From: Peteryoungia ipomoeae
GTDB taxonomy: Bacteria; Pseudomonadota; Alphaproteobacteria; Rhizobiales; Rhizobiaceae
Assembly: GCF_004912165.1 (NCBI RefSeq)
Contig: NZ_STGV01000006.1
Coordinates: 1 to 64,000, forward strand
DNA length: 64,000 bases
Direction: 5' to 3'
Both the position numbers and the translations under genes were made by a program. This document shows, in pieces, positions 26,675 through 34,812 of the stretch (positions within the stretch are counted from its first letter, which is position 1; the number at the start of each line of letters is the position of its first letter). The notes under the pieces are model-generated. The model was given only the letters and a program-made list of their open reading frames with translations, made no database searches and had not been told where the DNA came from.

Positions 26675-26712
26675 CGCTGCGCACAACGCGCTGACAATAA
26701 GGAGGGATCAGT

Positions 26713-27399
26713 TTGGTTGAAATCTTCAATTTCGCCTTCGGGCCTTATCCGCAAAGGGTGAATATCTACCTGGCAGAAAAGCAGCCTGAGAGCGTCGCGG
26801 TGACATTGTATGCGGAGCCAAATGAGCGTGAGCAGACGCCGACGCCAGAAATCGGGGCTCTCACTCCCACGGGATCTCTCCCCATCCTGAGGGATGTCGA
26901 TGGTACCGTGGTTGGCCAGTCACTTGCGATTCTCGAATATCTTGAGGATCGGATCCCGGCCCCCGATATGAGAGGGAAGACACCAGCGGAACGGGCCAAG
27001 GTTCGCCAAATCGTTCATGTTTTCGATGAGGCCCTTACCTTCTTCGGCCTCTGGGCGCGCCACGGCAGTGCGCTCGGACAAGGCGTGGTGCGATCAAGCC
27101 GCGAAGTCGCGGACATCTGCTCCGACCGGTATTTCGGGCAGCTGCGGCTCATCGAAAGGTTGATAAGCGAAGACCCATTCATTGCCGGTGAGCACGTCAC
27201 GCTGGCTGACTGCGTGGCGATGGCGACGCTGCAGTATACGAGCGATTTCTATGCCGTTCCGATCCCGCCCGGGTGCGTTAAGCTCCAGATGTGGTTCGAT
27301 AGGTTCAGCCAGCGGCCCAGCGCCAAGCGGCCACCCTATCCCGAGCAACTGCAGTGCAAGGCAGTGGGTCTGATGGGGCAGACGGGAGTTTACTTTTAG
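26713..27399 (+). CDS. Glutathione S-transferase
   Basis: A 228-residue GST. The thioredoxin-like N-terminal domain ends with the glutathione-binding segment TGSLPILRDVDGTVVGQSLA (cis-Pro then the QS pair) and AILEYLED. The C-terminal helical domain contains FIAGEHVTLADCVAMATLQY, with the conserved N-capping Asp. It uses a TTG start with GGAGGG 7 nt upstream; no better ATG is seen. It conjugates glutathione to electrophiles, in keeping with the methyltransferase partner and Rrf2 control. Confidence 0.85.
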   Translation: MVEIFNFAFGPYPQRVNIYLAEKQPESVAVTLYAEPNEREQTPTPEIGALTPTGSLPILRDVDGTVVGQSLAILEYLEDRIPAPDMRGKTPAERAKVRQIVHVFDEALTFFGLWARHGSALGQGVVRSSREVADICSDRYFGQLRLIERLISEDPFIAGEHVTLADCVAMATLQYTSDFYAVPIPPGCVKLQMWFDRFSQRPSAKRPPYPEQLQCKAVGLMGQTGVYF

Positions 27400-27471
27400 G
27401 CTGAGTCCCTTACTTCCCACGTGCTCAAGTGGTTCAGTCACATGCAAATAGTCGGTTAGGATGACCGGACG

Positions 27472-27494
27472 CTGGTTCGATTCCGTTCAAGGCG
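27472..27494 (+). repeat. att-like direct repeat C
   Basis: CTGGTTCGATTCC then GTTCAAGGCG, 21 of 23 positions identical to repeat A. The following ~28 bp (GAGACGAGGACACC, CGGCCTAGATGCAAC) also match the sequence after A. The shared unit is therefore ~50 bp, more than a core site alone. It stands between the GST gene and the second Fic gene. Confidence 0.65.
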
Positions 27495-27617
27495 GAGACG
27501 AGGACACCCGGCCTAGATGCAACATTAAATGCCGATCGCTGCCTCTTGAATGGAGGGCGGCAGATTGTGGTGCTGAGCGATAGATGGGCTTGCAATAGCT
27601 CATTTCTGGCAATAATC

Positions 27618-27648
27618 ATGAGTTATAGAGAGGGGTTCTATAACTCAT
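27618..27648 (+). promoter_or_regulatory. Perfect 12-bp inverted repeat over the Fic start codon
   Basis: ATGAGTTATAGA at 27618-27629 and TCTATAACTCAT at 27637-27648 are exact complements around a 7-nt spacer that contains the ribosome-binding purines (GAGGGG). The right arm ends inside the ATG of the Fic gene. It may be a protein operator, most simply for the Fic protein's own winged helix, or an RNA hairpin that hides the translation start. Confidence 0.75.
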
Positions 27649-28753
27649 GACATGGAACTGGCAAAACGCTGACTGGCCAAGCTTCAGATACCACACCGCA
27701 AGCCTGATACCGTTGGAGCAGAAATTCTTGCGGTCCGCCGGCGAGGTTATCGGTGCTGTTCGACACTTCAACGATGACGACAGCAACCAACTTCGCATTG
27801 AGTTGCTGAGCGACGAAGCGGTCAAGACCTCAGAGATTGAGGGGGAATTTCTGGACCGCGTGAGTATCCAGTCATCACTCCGCCGGCAGTTCGGGCTAAA
27901 CACTGATGATAGACAGATCCGCCCCCAAGAGCGGGGGATCGCCGAGATGATGGCGGATGTCTATCGAAGTTGGCATAGGCCGCTGTGTCATAAGGGACTG
28001 TTCCACTGGCATTCAATGCTGATGGGCGGAAACCGATATATTGAAACGGTTGGTGCTTATCGCACGCATGAAGACGCCATGCAGATCGTATCAGGTCGAT
28101 TGGACAAACCCACCATCCATTTCGAGGCTCCTCCATCTCGCCAGGTTGCCGCCGAGATGGAGACCTTCATCACATGGTTCAATCAATCCGGGCCTGATGG
28201 TAAAACGTCGCTCCAAGCTCTGACGCGCGCCGCAGTAGGGCACCTTTACTTTGAAAGCATACATCCATTTGAAGATGGCAACGGCCGAATTGGACGCGCG
28301 CTCGCCGAGAAATCCCTAGCGCAAAACATAGGACAGCCAAGTCTCATTTCACTCGCCTTCACAATCGAAAAGCGCCGGAAGGCCTATTACTCAGAGCTTG
28401 AGCGGCACCAGCGCAAGCTTGATATCACCGATTGGGTCATTTTCTTTTCAGAAACTATCCTGGATGCTCAACAGGCGACGCTTGAGCGCGTAGATTTTTT
28501 CATCCAGAAAGCAAAGTTCTATGATCGTTTCCGGGACAAGCTGAACGAGCGCCAAGAAAAGGTAGTCGCGCGCATCTTCAAGGAAGGCACGGCTGGCTTC
28601 AAGGGAGGTCTAAGTGCCGAAAACTATATCTCGATCACAGATACATCCCGCGCTACAGCAACACGCGACCTTCAGCAACTCGTGGAGATCGGTGCACTCA
28701 CGCGTACGGGTGAGCGTCGGCATGCTCGGTACTCACTGTCATTGCAGAAATAA
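27647..28753 (+). CDS. Fic-domain protein with N-terminal DUF4172-like region
   Basis: A 368-residue Fic enzyme. The N-terminal ~85 residues (MTWNWQNADWPSFRY) resemble DUF4172, found fused to Fic. The inhibitory motif SEIEGE at ~62-67 precedes the Fic core, with catalytic HPFEDGNGRIGR (His ~206). A C-terminal wHTH (ITDTSRATATRDLQQLVEIG) with a basic end follows. Predicted activity is AMP transfer to a protein target, self-inhibited by the Glu of the inhibitory motif. A perfect inverted repeat overlies its start codon. It is enclosed by att-like repeats C and D and may be a solitary cargo gene. Confidence 0.9.
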   Translation: MTWNWQNADWPSFRYHTASLIPLEQKFLRSAGEVIGAVRHFNDDDSNQLRIELLSDEAVKTSEIEGEFLDRVSIQSSLRRQFGLNTDDRQIRPQERGIAEMMADVYRSWHRPLCHKGLFHWHSMLMGGNRYIETVGAYRTHEDAMQIVSGRLDKPTIHFEAPPSRQVAAEMETFITWFNQSGPDGKTSLQALTRAAVGHLYFESIHPFEDGNGRIGRALAEKSLAQNIGQPSLISLAFTIEKRRKAYYSELERHQRKLDITDWVIFFSETILDAQQATLERVDFFIQKAKFYDRFRDKLNERQEKVVARIFKEGTAGFKGGLSAENYISITDTSRATATRDLQQLVEIGALTRTGERRHARYSLSLQK

Positions 28754-28795
28754 TTTTTCACCACGCCAATGAACACCACCAAAGTCAGGCGAACG

Positions 28796-28818
28796 GCTGT
28801 TCGAGACCTTTCAAGGCG
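28796..28818 (+). repeat. att-like direct repeat D
   Basis: Ends in ...TTCGAGACC then TTTCAAGGCG; 18 of 23 positions match repeat B, and CCCTAGACGG follows as after B and C. It lies 80 bp from the 3' end of the intact recombinase gene, the same geometry as repeat A with the broken copy. Confidence 0.6.
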
Positions 28819-28898
28819 AATACGACAGGCAGTGCCCTAGACGGGCGTGGACCTTCGCGCACATGCGCTGCAATGCGCTCAGCGACGCATCCAACATA

Positions 28899-31259
28899 CT
28901 AAGCTGCCTCCCATACCTGATTAAGGATCCGCGCCGCCAATGCTGCTTTGTCCTGCGGCAGAAAGCGCCCATAGTGTTGCTGCACGACGTCAGGCGTGTC
29001 CTGGATGGCATAGCTTGCCTGCTCATAGGATCCTGTCTGCTTCAGGATGTGTGTCGCGAGAACGTCTCGGACATTGTGGGGGCCATGCGGTAGCAGGCCC
29101 TTAATCGCGCCGCGGCCGGTATATGGATTGTATATGCCGTAGCGCTGAATCGCCAACCGCCAAGCCTCGTAAAATGTTGTCTGATTATACGCCGCATCGA
29201 TGCTGGTCGTCTTGACGGTCTTGACGAAAAGCGTGCCGGGATCGGGTGCGCGCCCCAGCAAGACCTTCCTATGCCGCTCGATATAGGCATTGAGATAGGT
29301 GTAGAGATCAAGAAGATCCGGCAGCACCAGCCGAAAGGGCTTCTGCCCAAAAAAAGATGAGCCCGAGTTCTTGAACGCGTTGGACGGGATGAAGACCTCC
29401 CACCCACGCTCCCGTTCGTTCCATCGCAGTTCGCCGCGCTTCATGTCTTCGAGCCGGCGTTCTGCCGTCGGGAATTGTCCGCGCGGGCAGACCAGCAACT
29501 GCCGAAGGTTTTTCTGCCTGAGGCCAAGATGTAAACCAAGCCTCAGCATCAGGAACGAACGGACCGCCTCAGCGGCTGCTCTCGGGTAGCGATGCTCATC
29601 AGGCATTCGCTTCAAGATCTCCTCGGTGATCTTGCGATATTCAGCGAGCGGGCTATCTGCCTCCAGCACGCACATGATAGGCTCGAACGGATCGCGGTGC
29701 ACCCGCATCACCCGCTGAATTTCTTTTGATCGATTGGCTGCATGGCGATGGAAGTCCTCGCATGCATCGTGCCAATCTCGACGAGCAGCCGCAATCTCGT
29801 CTGTCGTGATCAGTCCTTCGATCGGCTTCACGTTGCGCAACAGTTCGGGATGTTGGCGAATCCAGCCGACTTCAGCGCGCGTGAGGGCCATGGCCACCAT
29901 CAGCATGTCTTCCTCCCATTTGGTGAAGAAGCCGCGACGGCGCTCCCGCCACTGTAAATACCAGTCCCACACCCCAGGGAAGATCAGGAGGCCGAAGGTG
30001 AGTTGGCTGAGCGGCACGCCTCGACCTTTGACAACCCCGTTCGGGGATGCCGCAAGTGCCCCAAACATAAGGCCGAGATGTTCGATCTTCTGGCTGGCTG
30101 TCTCCTCATTCCAGACGCCATTCCTGCGGTAGCCTATCTCAGTCAGTGTTGACGTCTTGAAGCGGATGAGGTCTGCCATCTCCATCGCAAGCCGAGGGGG
30201 TGCATCGACGACACCGGAGAGCAGATCTGGATCCTCGAGCGCCTCGGTCGAAGGCCCTTTTTCGTCCTGATCTCGCAGCCAGCTAGCAGCCGCTAGTCGA
30301 GGAGTGAGTGTACTCCCTCCATATGTGACCCCAGGGAACCGGATCGCGTATCGCTGCTTCGTCGCTGCTGCCTGGAAACGTCTGTAATCCGTCGACCCCG
30401 AGATGATGACGCGCCTGACCCATTCCAGGATCTCTTCGCGCTTCGAAAACGGCAGGCTGCCGAAGTCGTCGGGAAGATGCCAGGCAAGCCGGCGCCGCTC
30501 CGCCGGGCTGATGTCCTCCAGATCGTGGCCATATAGCGATCTGGACTGATGGGGCAGTTTCGCCTTGAAGTAGCCGTTCGGCAGGCCGTATCTGCGCTCG
30601 ATACGGCCAAGTACGTCATAGCTGGCCACCGATCGAGGCACACGCTGGCCCTCTATCCACGACAGCAAGGTCTTCGCATCAAAGGTTTCGTCTATGCGAA
30701 CGACAGCCCGGTGGAGTTGCCAGTAACTCTCGCCAAAGCGGCGCATTTGATAGGCGAGTGCATCGGCGAATGAACTCGGGTCTTCGTTCGCCTCAAACAA
30801 TGGTTCTGGATTGTCAGACACTGGTCTCGGCTTGGGGCCGGGGCGGTTAGAGGATGGCGGGCTCTCGACCTCTGCGACTTCTCGATGATGGCCCGTCGAG
30901 GAAGGTGCGATCCTTTTCCTGGCGCCGGCTTTCAGCATTGCATGCGGTCTTTTGCCTCTCGGAGCGTCGTCATCCACAGGCGGCTCTTTCAGCCAACGCA
31001 TGATCGCATCCAGCGCTGGTCGCAGTTGCTTCTTCAGCGTTGTCGTCAGGGCTTCATCGATTCCGCAATCATGTGCAATGTGCCGCCAGTCATAGCGATT
31101 GTTCGCGAGAGCGGGTGTCTTTCGAAAAGTGAGCAAACCGATAAGGTACGGCCTTATGTTTTCTACGACCCAATCCGGCGCCATGGGTGCGATACGGACA
31201 TCGCAGTAGGTCAAAATCTTCTTCTGAAAATGGTGCTTGGAAAGATCTTCGTTTGGCAT
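28899..31259 (-). CDS. Large tyrosine recombinase/integrase, intact
   Basis: A 786-residue protein whose C-terminal ~250 residues are a tyrosine-recombinase catalytic domain: the first Arg region GLHLGLRQKNLRQL, the box GPHNVRDVLATH (His ~728, Arg ~731) and nucleophile QQHYGRF (Tyr ~763). The N-terminal two thirds are much longer than in lambda-type integrases; they contain a basic, Pro-rich linker (~110-165) and helical regions, probably for arm-site or core binding. It is closely related to the frameshifted copy at 7037-9399. Its 3' end faces att-like repeat D 80 bp away. The preceding gene pair (HTH/PIN) is transcribed in the same direction. Confidence 0.8.
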   Translation of the reverse strand: MPNEDLSKHHFQKKILTYCDVRIAPMAPDWVVENIRPYLIGLLTFRKTPALANNRYDWRHIAHDCGIDEALTTTLKKQLRPALDAIMRWLKEPPVDDDAPRGKRPHAMLKAGARKRIAPSSTGHHREVAEVESPPSSNRPGPKPRPVSDNPEPLFEANEDPSSFADALAYQMRRFGESYWQLHRAVVRIDETFDAKTLLSWIEGQRVPRSVASYDVLGRIERRYGLPNGYFKAKLPHQSRSLYGHDLEDISPAERRRLAWHLPDDFGSLPFSKREEILEWVRRVIISGSTDYRRFQAAATKQRYAIRFPGVTYGGSTLTPRLAAASWLRDQDEKGPSTEALEDPDLLSGVVDAPPRLAMEMADLIRFKTSTLTEIGYRRNGVWNEETASQKIEHLGLMFGALAASPNGVVKGRGVPLSQLTFGLLIFPGVWDWYLQWRERRRGFFTKWEEDMLMVAMALTRAEVGWIRQHPELLRNVKPIEGLITTDEIAAARRDWHDACEDFHRHAANRSKEIQRVMRVHRDPFEPIMCVLEADSPLAEYRKITEEILKRMPDEHRYPRAAAEAVRSFLMLRLGLHLGLRQKNLRQLLVCPRGQFPTAERRLEDMKRGELRWNERERGWEVFIPSNAFKNSGSSFFGQKPFRLVLPDLLDLYTYLNAYIERHRKVLLGRAPDPGTLFVKTVKTTSIDAAYNQTTFYEAWRLAIQRYGIYNPYTGRGAIKGLLPHGPHNVRDVLATHILKQTGSYEQASYAIQDTPDVVQQHYGRFLPQDKAALAARILNQVWEAA

Positions 31260-31405
31260 GTGTAATTCCGCAGTTTCTCGGTGCCTCAGGCCGAGGGCGT
31301 GCGGAATTAGGGGCAGAGAGTTAAAAGTCCGTAAAGCTGGCGAGGACGACGCGGTAATCCAAGGAAGTCGTGGGGCGCTCTCGGCAGTTCAATGACGACG
31401 CCTGC

Positions 31406-31984
31406 TCATTTCAATCTGGCTATGTTCCGGCGAAGCACCCTTGAAAACTTCTTCAGTCCGCCTTGGCAAAGCGCGTCGATGAACGCCTCAACCGATGGGA
31501 TTGTCTTGCGCAGATTATGCCTTGCACTTCTGACACTGGAGATCAGTGCATCAGGAAACGCCGCATGGAGATCGGTAAGGAAATCGTCTGGCGATTTGCT
31601 GGTCACACCATGGGCAAGAAGGTTTCTCGCGGGAACGTCCTTCAGGTTCCAAGTGACGATCACGGAGGCCTTCGCTGAAATGGCAGCTGCCAGGACATGC
31701 CGATCGTCGGGATCCGGTAAGGTGAGCTCGTGCATCCACGGGCGATAGTCGGCCACGACTGCCTCCGGGAGCACCGCGTTCATCCGGTCGCGCGTGGCTT
31801 CCAGGCGGTCGATGGACAAACCTGGTGTGTTAGCGGCAAGATTGCGTATCCACTCTTCATGTATTTCGTCGGTCCAGCGTGCCTCGACGAGACCGTCGAA
31901 GGCGCACTGGATCAGGATGTTTCGCAGATGGAAGGGGTAGAGAACGCAGGCGTCGTAGACTGCGACAGGCGGATTAGAGGCCAT
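31406..31984 (-). CDS. PIN-domain toxin, VapC-like
   Basis: A 192-residue PIN-domain protein. An early Asp (VAVYDACVLYP, Asp ~11), a Glu/Asp-rich middle helix (TDEIHEEWIRN) and LPDPDDRHVLAAAI give the acidic metal site of PIN ribonucleases. The C-terminal ~60 residues are a helical extension common to the PIN proteins paired with excisionase-like antitoxins. Its start overlaps the upstream gene's stop by 11 bp. Predicted role: metal-dependent RNA cleavage held in check by the partner. Confidence 0.8.
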   Translation of the reverse strand: MASNPPVAVYDACVLYPFHLRNILIQCAFDGLVEARWTDEIHEEWIRNLAANTPGLSIDRLEATRDRMNAVLPEAVVADYRPWMHELTLPDPDDRHVLAAAISAKASVIVTWNLKDVPARNLLAHGVTSKSPDDFLTDLHAAFPDALISSVRSARHNLRKTIPSVEAFIDALCQGGLKKFSRVLRRNIARLK

Positions 31985-32420
31985 AGGTCTCGATCAGGTC
32001 GTCTGTGTCCTCGGCTAGCGCTTCCATCGCCGTCTGTCGTTTGTCGAGCTTAGCCTTCAACGCCAGCACATCCTTCATCAGGGCACGGCGGTGTTTGCCG
32101 ACGTAGCGAAACGGCAGATCGCCCCGGTCCATTCGCAAGACGACGAGCGGACGAGAGATGCCGAGAATGGCGGAAGCTTCGCTTGGACTTACTTCTTGGT
32201 CCTCGGCCAGCACTGCAACGCGCTCCCCGCGCAGCATGTGCGCCAGAAGAGCTTCAACAGCTGAGGCTGCCGATTGCGGGATTGGTAACATCCGCTTCTT
32301 GCCATCTGCATCGCGAACGTGGAGTTCCAGCATGTCGCCGGCAGCAAACTTTGGTAGCGGCACTGCCGTATTTCGGTCGTGATCCGACAATCTAGCGAAA
32401 TGAACAATCTGGCTGGCCAC
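31974..32420 (-). CDS. Excisionase-like HTH antitoxin partner of the PIN protein
   Basis: A 148-residue protein. The C-terminal half carries a MerR/excisionase-type HTH (VSPSEASAILGISRPLVVLR, then DRGDLPFRYVGKHRRALM). The N-terminal half (PLPKFAAGDMLELHVRDADG) looks like a small beta domain. I prefer a GTG start with AAGGAGA 5 nt upstream; an ATG 69 codons earlier would run across att-like repeat E. It is translationally coupled to the PIN gene, which suits an antitoxin that also represses the operon. Confidence 0.75.
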   Translation of the reverse strand: MASQIVHFARLSDHDRNTAVPLPKFAAGDMLELHVRDADGKKRMLPIPQSAASAVEALLAHMLRGERVAVLAEDQEVSPSEASAILGISRPLVVLRMDRGDLPFRYVGKHRRALMKDVLALKAKLDKRQTAMEALAEDTDDLIETYGL

Positions 32421-32526
32421 TACTGTATCTCCTTGATTGCCAATATAGCGAAGAAGGCCTCTAACTGCAATAACTGAAAGCCCAAGTTGGTTACAATTGT
32501 GGTGATGGGCGCGGTTCTTCGCCACG

Positions 32527-32549
32527 CTGGTCCGGTTGCCCTCAAGGCG
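32527..32549 (+). repeat. att-like direct repeat E
   Basis: CTGGTCCGGTTGC then CCTCAAGGCG. Over 32 bp starting at ACGCTGG it matches repeat C at 26 positions, including GGCGGAGGCG after the core. It lies ~80 bp beyond the end of the organosulfur FAD gene and upstream of the HTH/PIN pair, so D-E would bracket a ~3.7-kb recombinase plus toxin-antitoxin unit. Confidence 0.5.
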
Positions 32550-32627
32550 GAGGCGGTGACCGCTTTGCGCCTTCGGTTCGGATGTAATGCTGCCGTGAGC
32601 ATCCACCAGGGAGCTGACGCCAGCCAT

Positions 32628-34088
32628 TCACATTGGTGGGCTGATGACGATGGTCCTCGTCTCGCGGGCACAACAGCCGATGATCCGGTCCACCAAGCTC
32701 GCAGCTTGCGCGGCAATTTCCGGGACGCCTGTCAGCTCACCGAATGCTGGGCGAGCGGGCGGTCCGGCGATGAAGAGCGTGGAGTCCGGTGTTCCAGCAA
32801 CAGTGAGGGCTCTGCCAGCAAAGTCGCAAGCAAGGCCGAGACCGAGCGGATCCGATTGGATGAAGCCATCCCGGAGCATGCCGAGCAGAAACCGCTGATG
32901 GGCTGCATAGTCCTGGAAATCAGGGCCAGTCGCCAGAAGGATGTGGCGACAGCGAAACTCTGTGCTTCCTGCACGGGACTTTAACCCCGCAATGAGGCCT
33001 TGCTTATCTTCAGTGATGGAGACGAGATCGCCCGTTTCCAGTCTGACCCGGCCAGTGTCGATGCCCAGCTCAAGGACGGCGGCCCCTTGGGGTGGCATGC
33101 GGTACCGATGAACATCGTACCAGCGGCGGAGACGCCCGAGGAATTTTTGTCGCTCGCGCATCGGCAGCGCTTGCCACAACGACGGTGCATCTTGACGCAG
33201 AGCATCGAACACGGACTGCCAGGGTATGCCCTGCGCCTGCGCTTCTCTGATCGTCGCTCGCACCTTCGATAGAAGCTTTTTGGCCGATGTGAGGTCGGTG
33301 CTGCTGAAGTCACCAAAGGGTGAAAAGCCACCGCCGGCATGCGGTCTCGGCATAAGGCCAGTGCGGGAGAGAAGGTTGACGGTCCCGGTGTAGCCAAGGG
33401 CCTTCAGGCGGCAGAGGGCGTCAATGGCGGTGAGGCCGGAGCCGACTATGAGGACTGGGTCGCACTTGCCGATTTCGTTGAACGCATCAGCGGCAAGGAT
33501 ATCTTTGACACGGCTCGTTGCCAAAGCGCTCAGCCTGTCGACGACGGGTGGTCTGGATGCAGGAGGATGCCCGGTCGCAAGGATCAGAATGTCGGCCAGG
33601 ACGGTGGTGCCATCAGCCCCGGAGATCCGCCACTGATCGCTCTGGCGTTCACCCCCCCGAACGGCTTGGCGGATATGTCGGATCGCGCCACTTTCCACGT
33701 GAGGTGCCAGTTGTGCCCGCATGAACCGTCCAAAATCGCGGCGCCGAGCAAAAATACCCTCGGGGGTCACGGCATCCGGATCGACTGTGAGCGTTCCGCT
33801 GATCTGCAGCCAGTCGAGGAAGGCAGTTGGAGAGCCGGGGATGGCGCGCATTCTGTGTGCTGCGACATTTAAGCGAACATCGATGTTCTTGCCATCATAG
33901 GCAAGGCCGCAGCCGAGCTGCTCACGGGGCTCGAAGACGGTCACCTCTTCGATGTCCCGAACCCCGCGCTCGGCCAGAAGTTTGGCAATGATTGCGCCAG
34001 TATATCCGCCGCCGATGATTGCGATACGGGGGCCGGGGCGCGTCGGTTGCGCCTGCAGTCTCGGAGACGACATCCTGATTTTTAACAT
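32628..34088 (-). CDS. FAD/NAD(P)-binding oxidoreductase
   Basis: A 486-residue flavoprotein of the FAD-NAD(P)-binding (pfam13454-like) type. The FAD Rossmann motif IAIIGGGYTGAIIAKLLAER lies at ~22-41. It also has a GCGLAYD segment, a second dinucleotide site PVLIVGSGLTAIDALCRL near 215, and the C-terminal FAD-contacting TLFIAGPPARPAFGELT. AAGGAAG precedes the start. It is divergent from the flavin reductase gene across a 139-bp AT-rich spacer with an inverted repeat. In this setting it may recycle flavin or act on a sulfur-containing substrate. Confidence 0.75.
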   Translation of the reverse strand: MLKIRMSSPRLQAQPTRPGPRIAIIGGGYTGAIIAKLLAERGVRDIEEVTVFEPREQLGCGLAYDGKNIDVRLNVAAHRMRAIPGSPTAFLDWLQISGTLTVDPDAVTPEGIFARRRDFGRFMRAQLAPHVESGAIRHIRQAVRGGERQSDQWRISGADGTTVLADILILATGHPPASRPPVVDRLSALATSRVKDILAADAFNEIGKCDPVLIVGSGLTAIDALCRLKALGYTGTVNLLSRTGLMPRPHAGGGFSPFGDFSSTDLTSAKKLLSKVRATIREAQAQGIPWQSVFDALRQDAPSLWQALPMRERQKFLGRLRRWYDVHRYRMPPQGAAVLELGIDTGRVRLETGDLVSITEDKQGLIAGLKSRAGSTEFRCRHILLATGPDFQDYAAHQRFLLGMLRDGFIQSDPLGLGLACDFAGRALTVAGTPDSTLFIAGPPARPAFGELTGVPEIAAQAASLVDRIIGCCARETRTIVISPPM

Positions 34089-34126
34089 GGCAGTCTTCCT
34101 TCCGGTTCGCGGGGGCAGAGCTGGGC

Positions 34127-34144
34127 ATATTTTCTATAAAATAT
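34127..34144. promoter_or_regulatory. AT-rich inverted repeat in divergent promoter
   Basis: ATATTTT-CTAT-AAAATAT is a perfect 7-bp inverted repeat in the spacer between the FAD protein and the flavin reductase genes. A related AT-rich inverted repeat (TCTATA-N5-TATAGA at 36314) precedes the FMN monooxygenase. Both are candidates for the Rrf2 regulator encoded at 35667-36113. Confidence 0.45.
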
Positions 34145-34227
34145 ATGGAGATTAAAAACGCTTGTCTACTGCTTCGGTTCCCCGGCTGTTACCCATGCTC
34201 CAAATGCAGTGTTCAAGGAGAGGTCAG

Positions 34228-34782
34228 ATGAACGTTTTTATCGCAAGCGAATTCAGCGAGCCGCGCCTTCGCCCAGTGCCCGATCAGCCAGTGTCCGATC
34301 GACCAGCCGATGCGGCCGGCTTGAAGGAGGCCTTGAGAACGCTGGGTGGCGGCGTCAGCGTGATCACGGCGGGCGAAGGTGCTGAGCGGTCAGGCGCCAC
34401 GGTCACCTCTGCGACGGCTTTGTCCGTCGATCCCCCGCGCATGCTGGTATCCCTCAATAGATCCTCCTCCACCTGGCCCGTCGTCGAGCGTTACCGCCAT
34501 TTCGCGGTTAATGTGATTGGTGCCGCCCATCAGGACATTGCAAACCGATTTGCGGGCATCGGTGGATTGAAGGGACCCGAGCGCTATGTCGGAGCCGAAT
34601 GGACAAGGCTTGCCAGCGGAGCGCCAGTGCTGGAGGATGCGGTTGCATCACTCGACTGCGAAGTGGAGGAGGCGATTGAGCGACACAGCCATGTCATCGT
34701 GATCGGTCGCGTCCTTTCCATACGCTTGAGCGGTGGGAGTTCGCTCCTGTATCAGAATGGCAAGTACCACGCGGTCACGTAA
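34228..34782 (+). CDS. Flavin reductase of a two-component monooxygenase
   Basis: A 184-residue flavin-reductase-domain protein. The split-barrel signature begins LKEALRTLGGGVSVITAG and continues SGATVTSATALSVDPPRMLV and NRSSSTWPVVERYRHFAVNV, as in DszD/HpaC-type proteins. It would supply reduced FMN to the class-C monooxygenase at 36378. AAGGAGAGG places the start at MNVFIA. The ~30-residue N-terminal extension is unusual for the family. Confidence 0.85.
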   Translation: MNVFIASEFSEPRLRPVPDQPVSDRPADAAGLKEALRTLGGGVSVITAGEGAERSGATVTSATALSVDPPRMLVSLNRSSSTWPVVERYRHFAVNVIGAAHQDIANRFAGIGGLKGPERYVGAEWTRLASGAPVLEDAVASLDCEVEEAIERHSHVIVIGRVLSIRLSGGSSLLYQNGKYHAVT

Positions 34783-34812
34783 CTCTGGCTTGAGTAGAGG
34801 AGGGTCTGTTCG

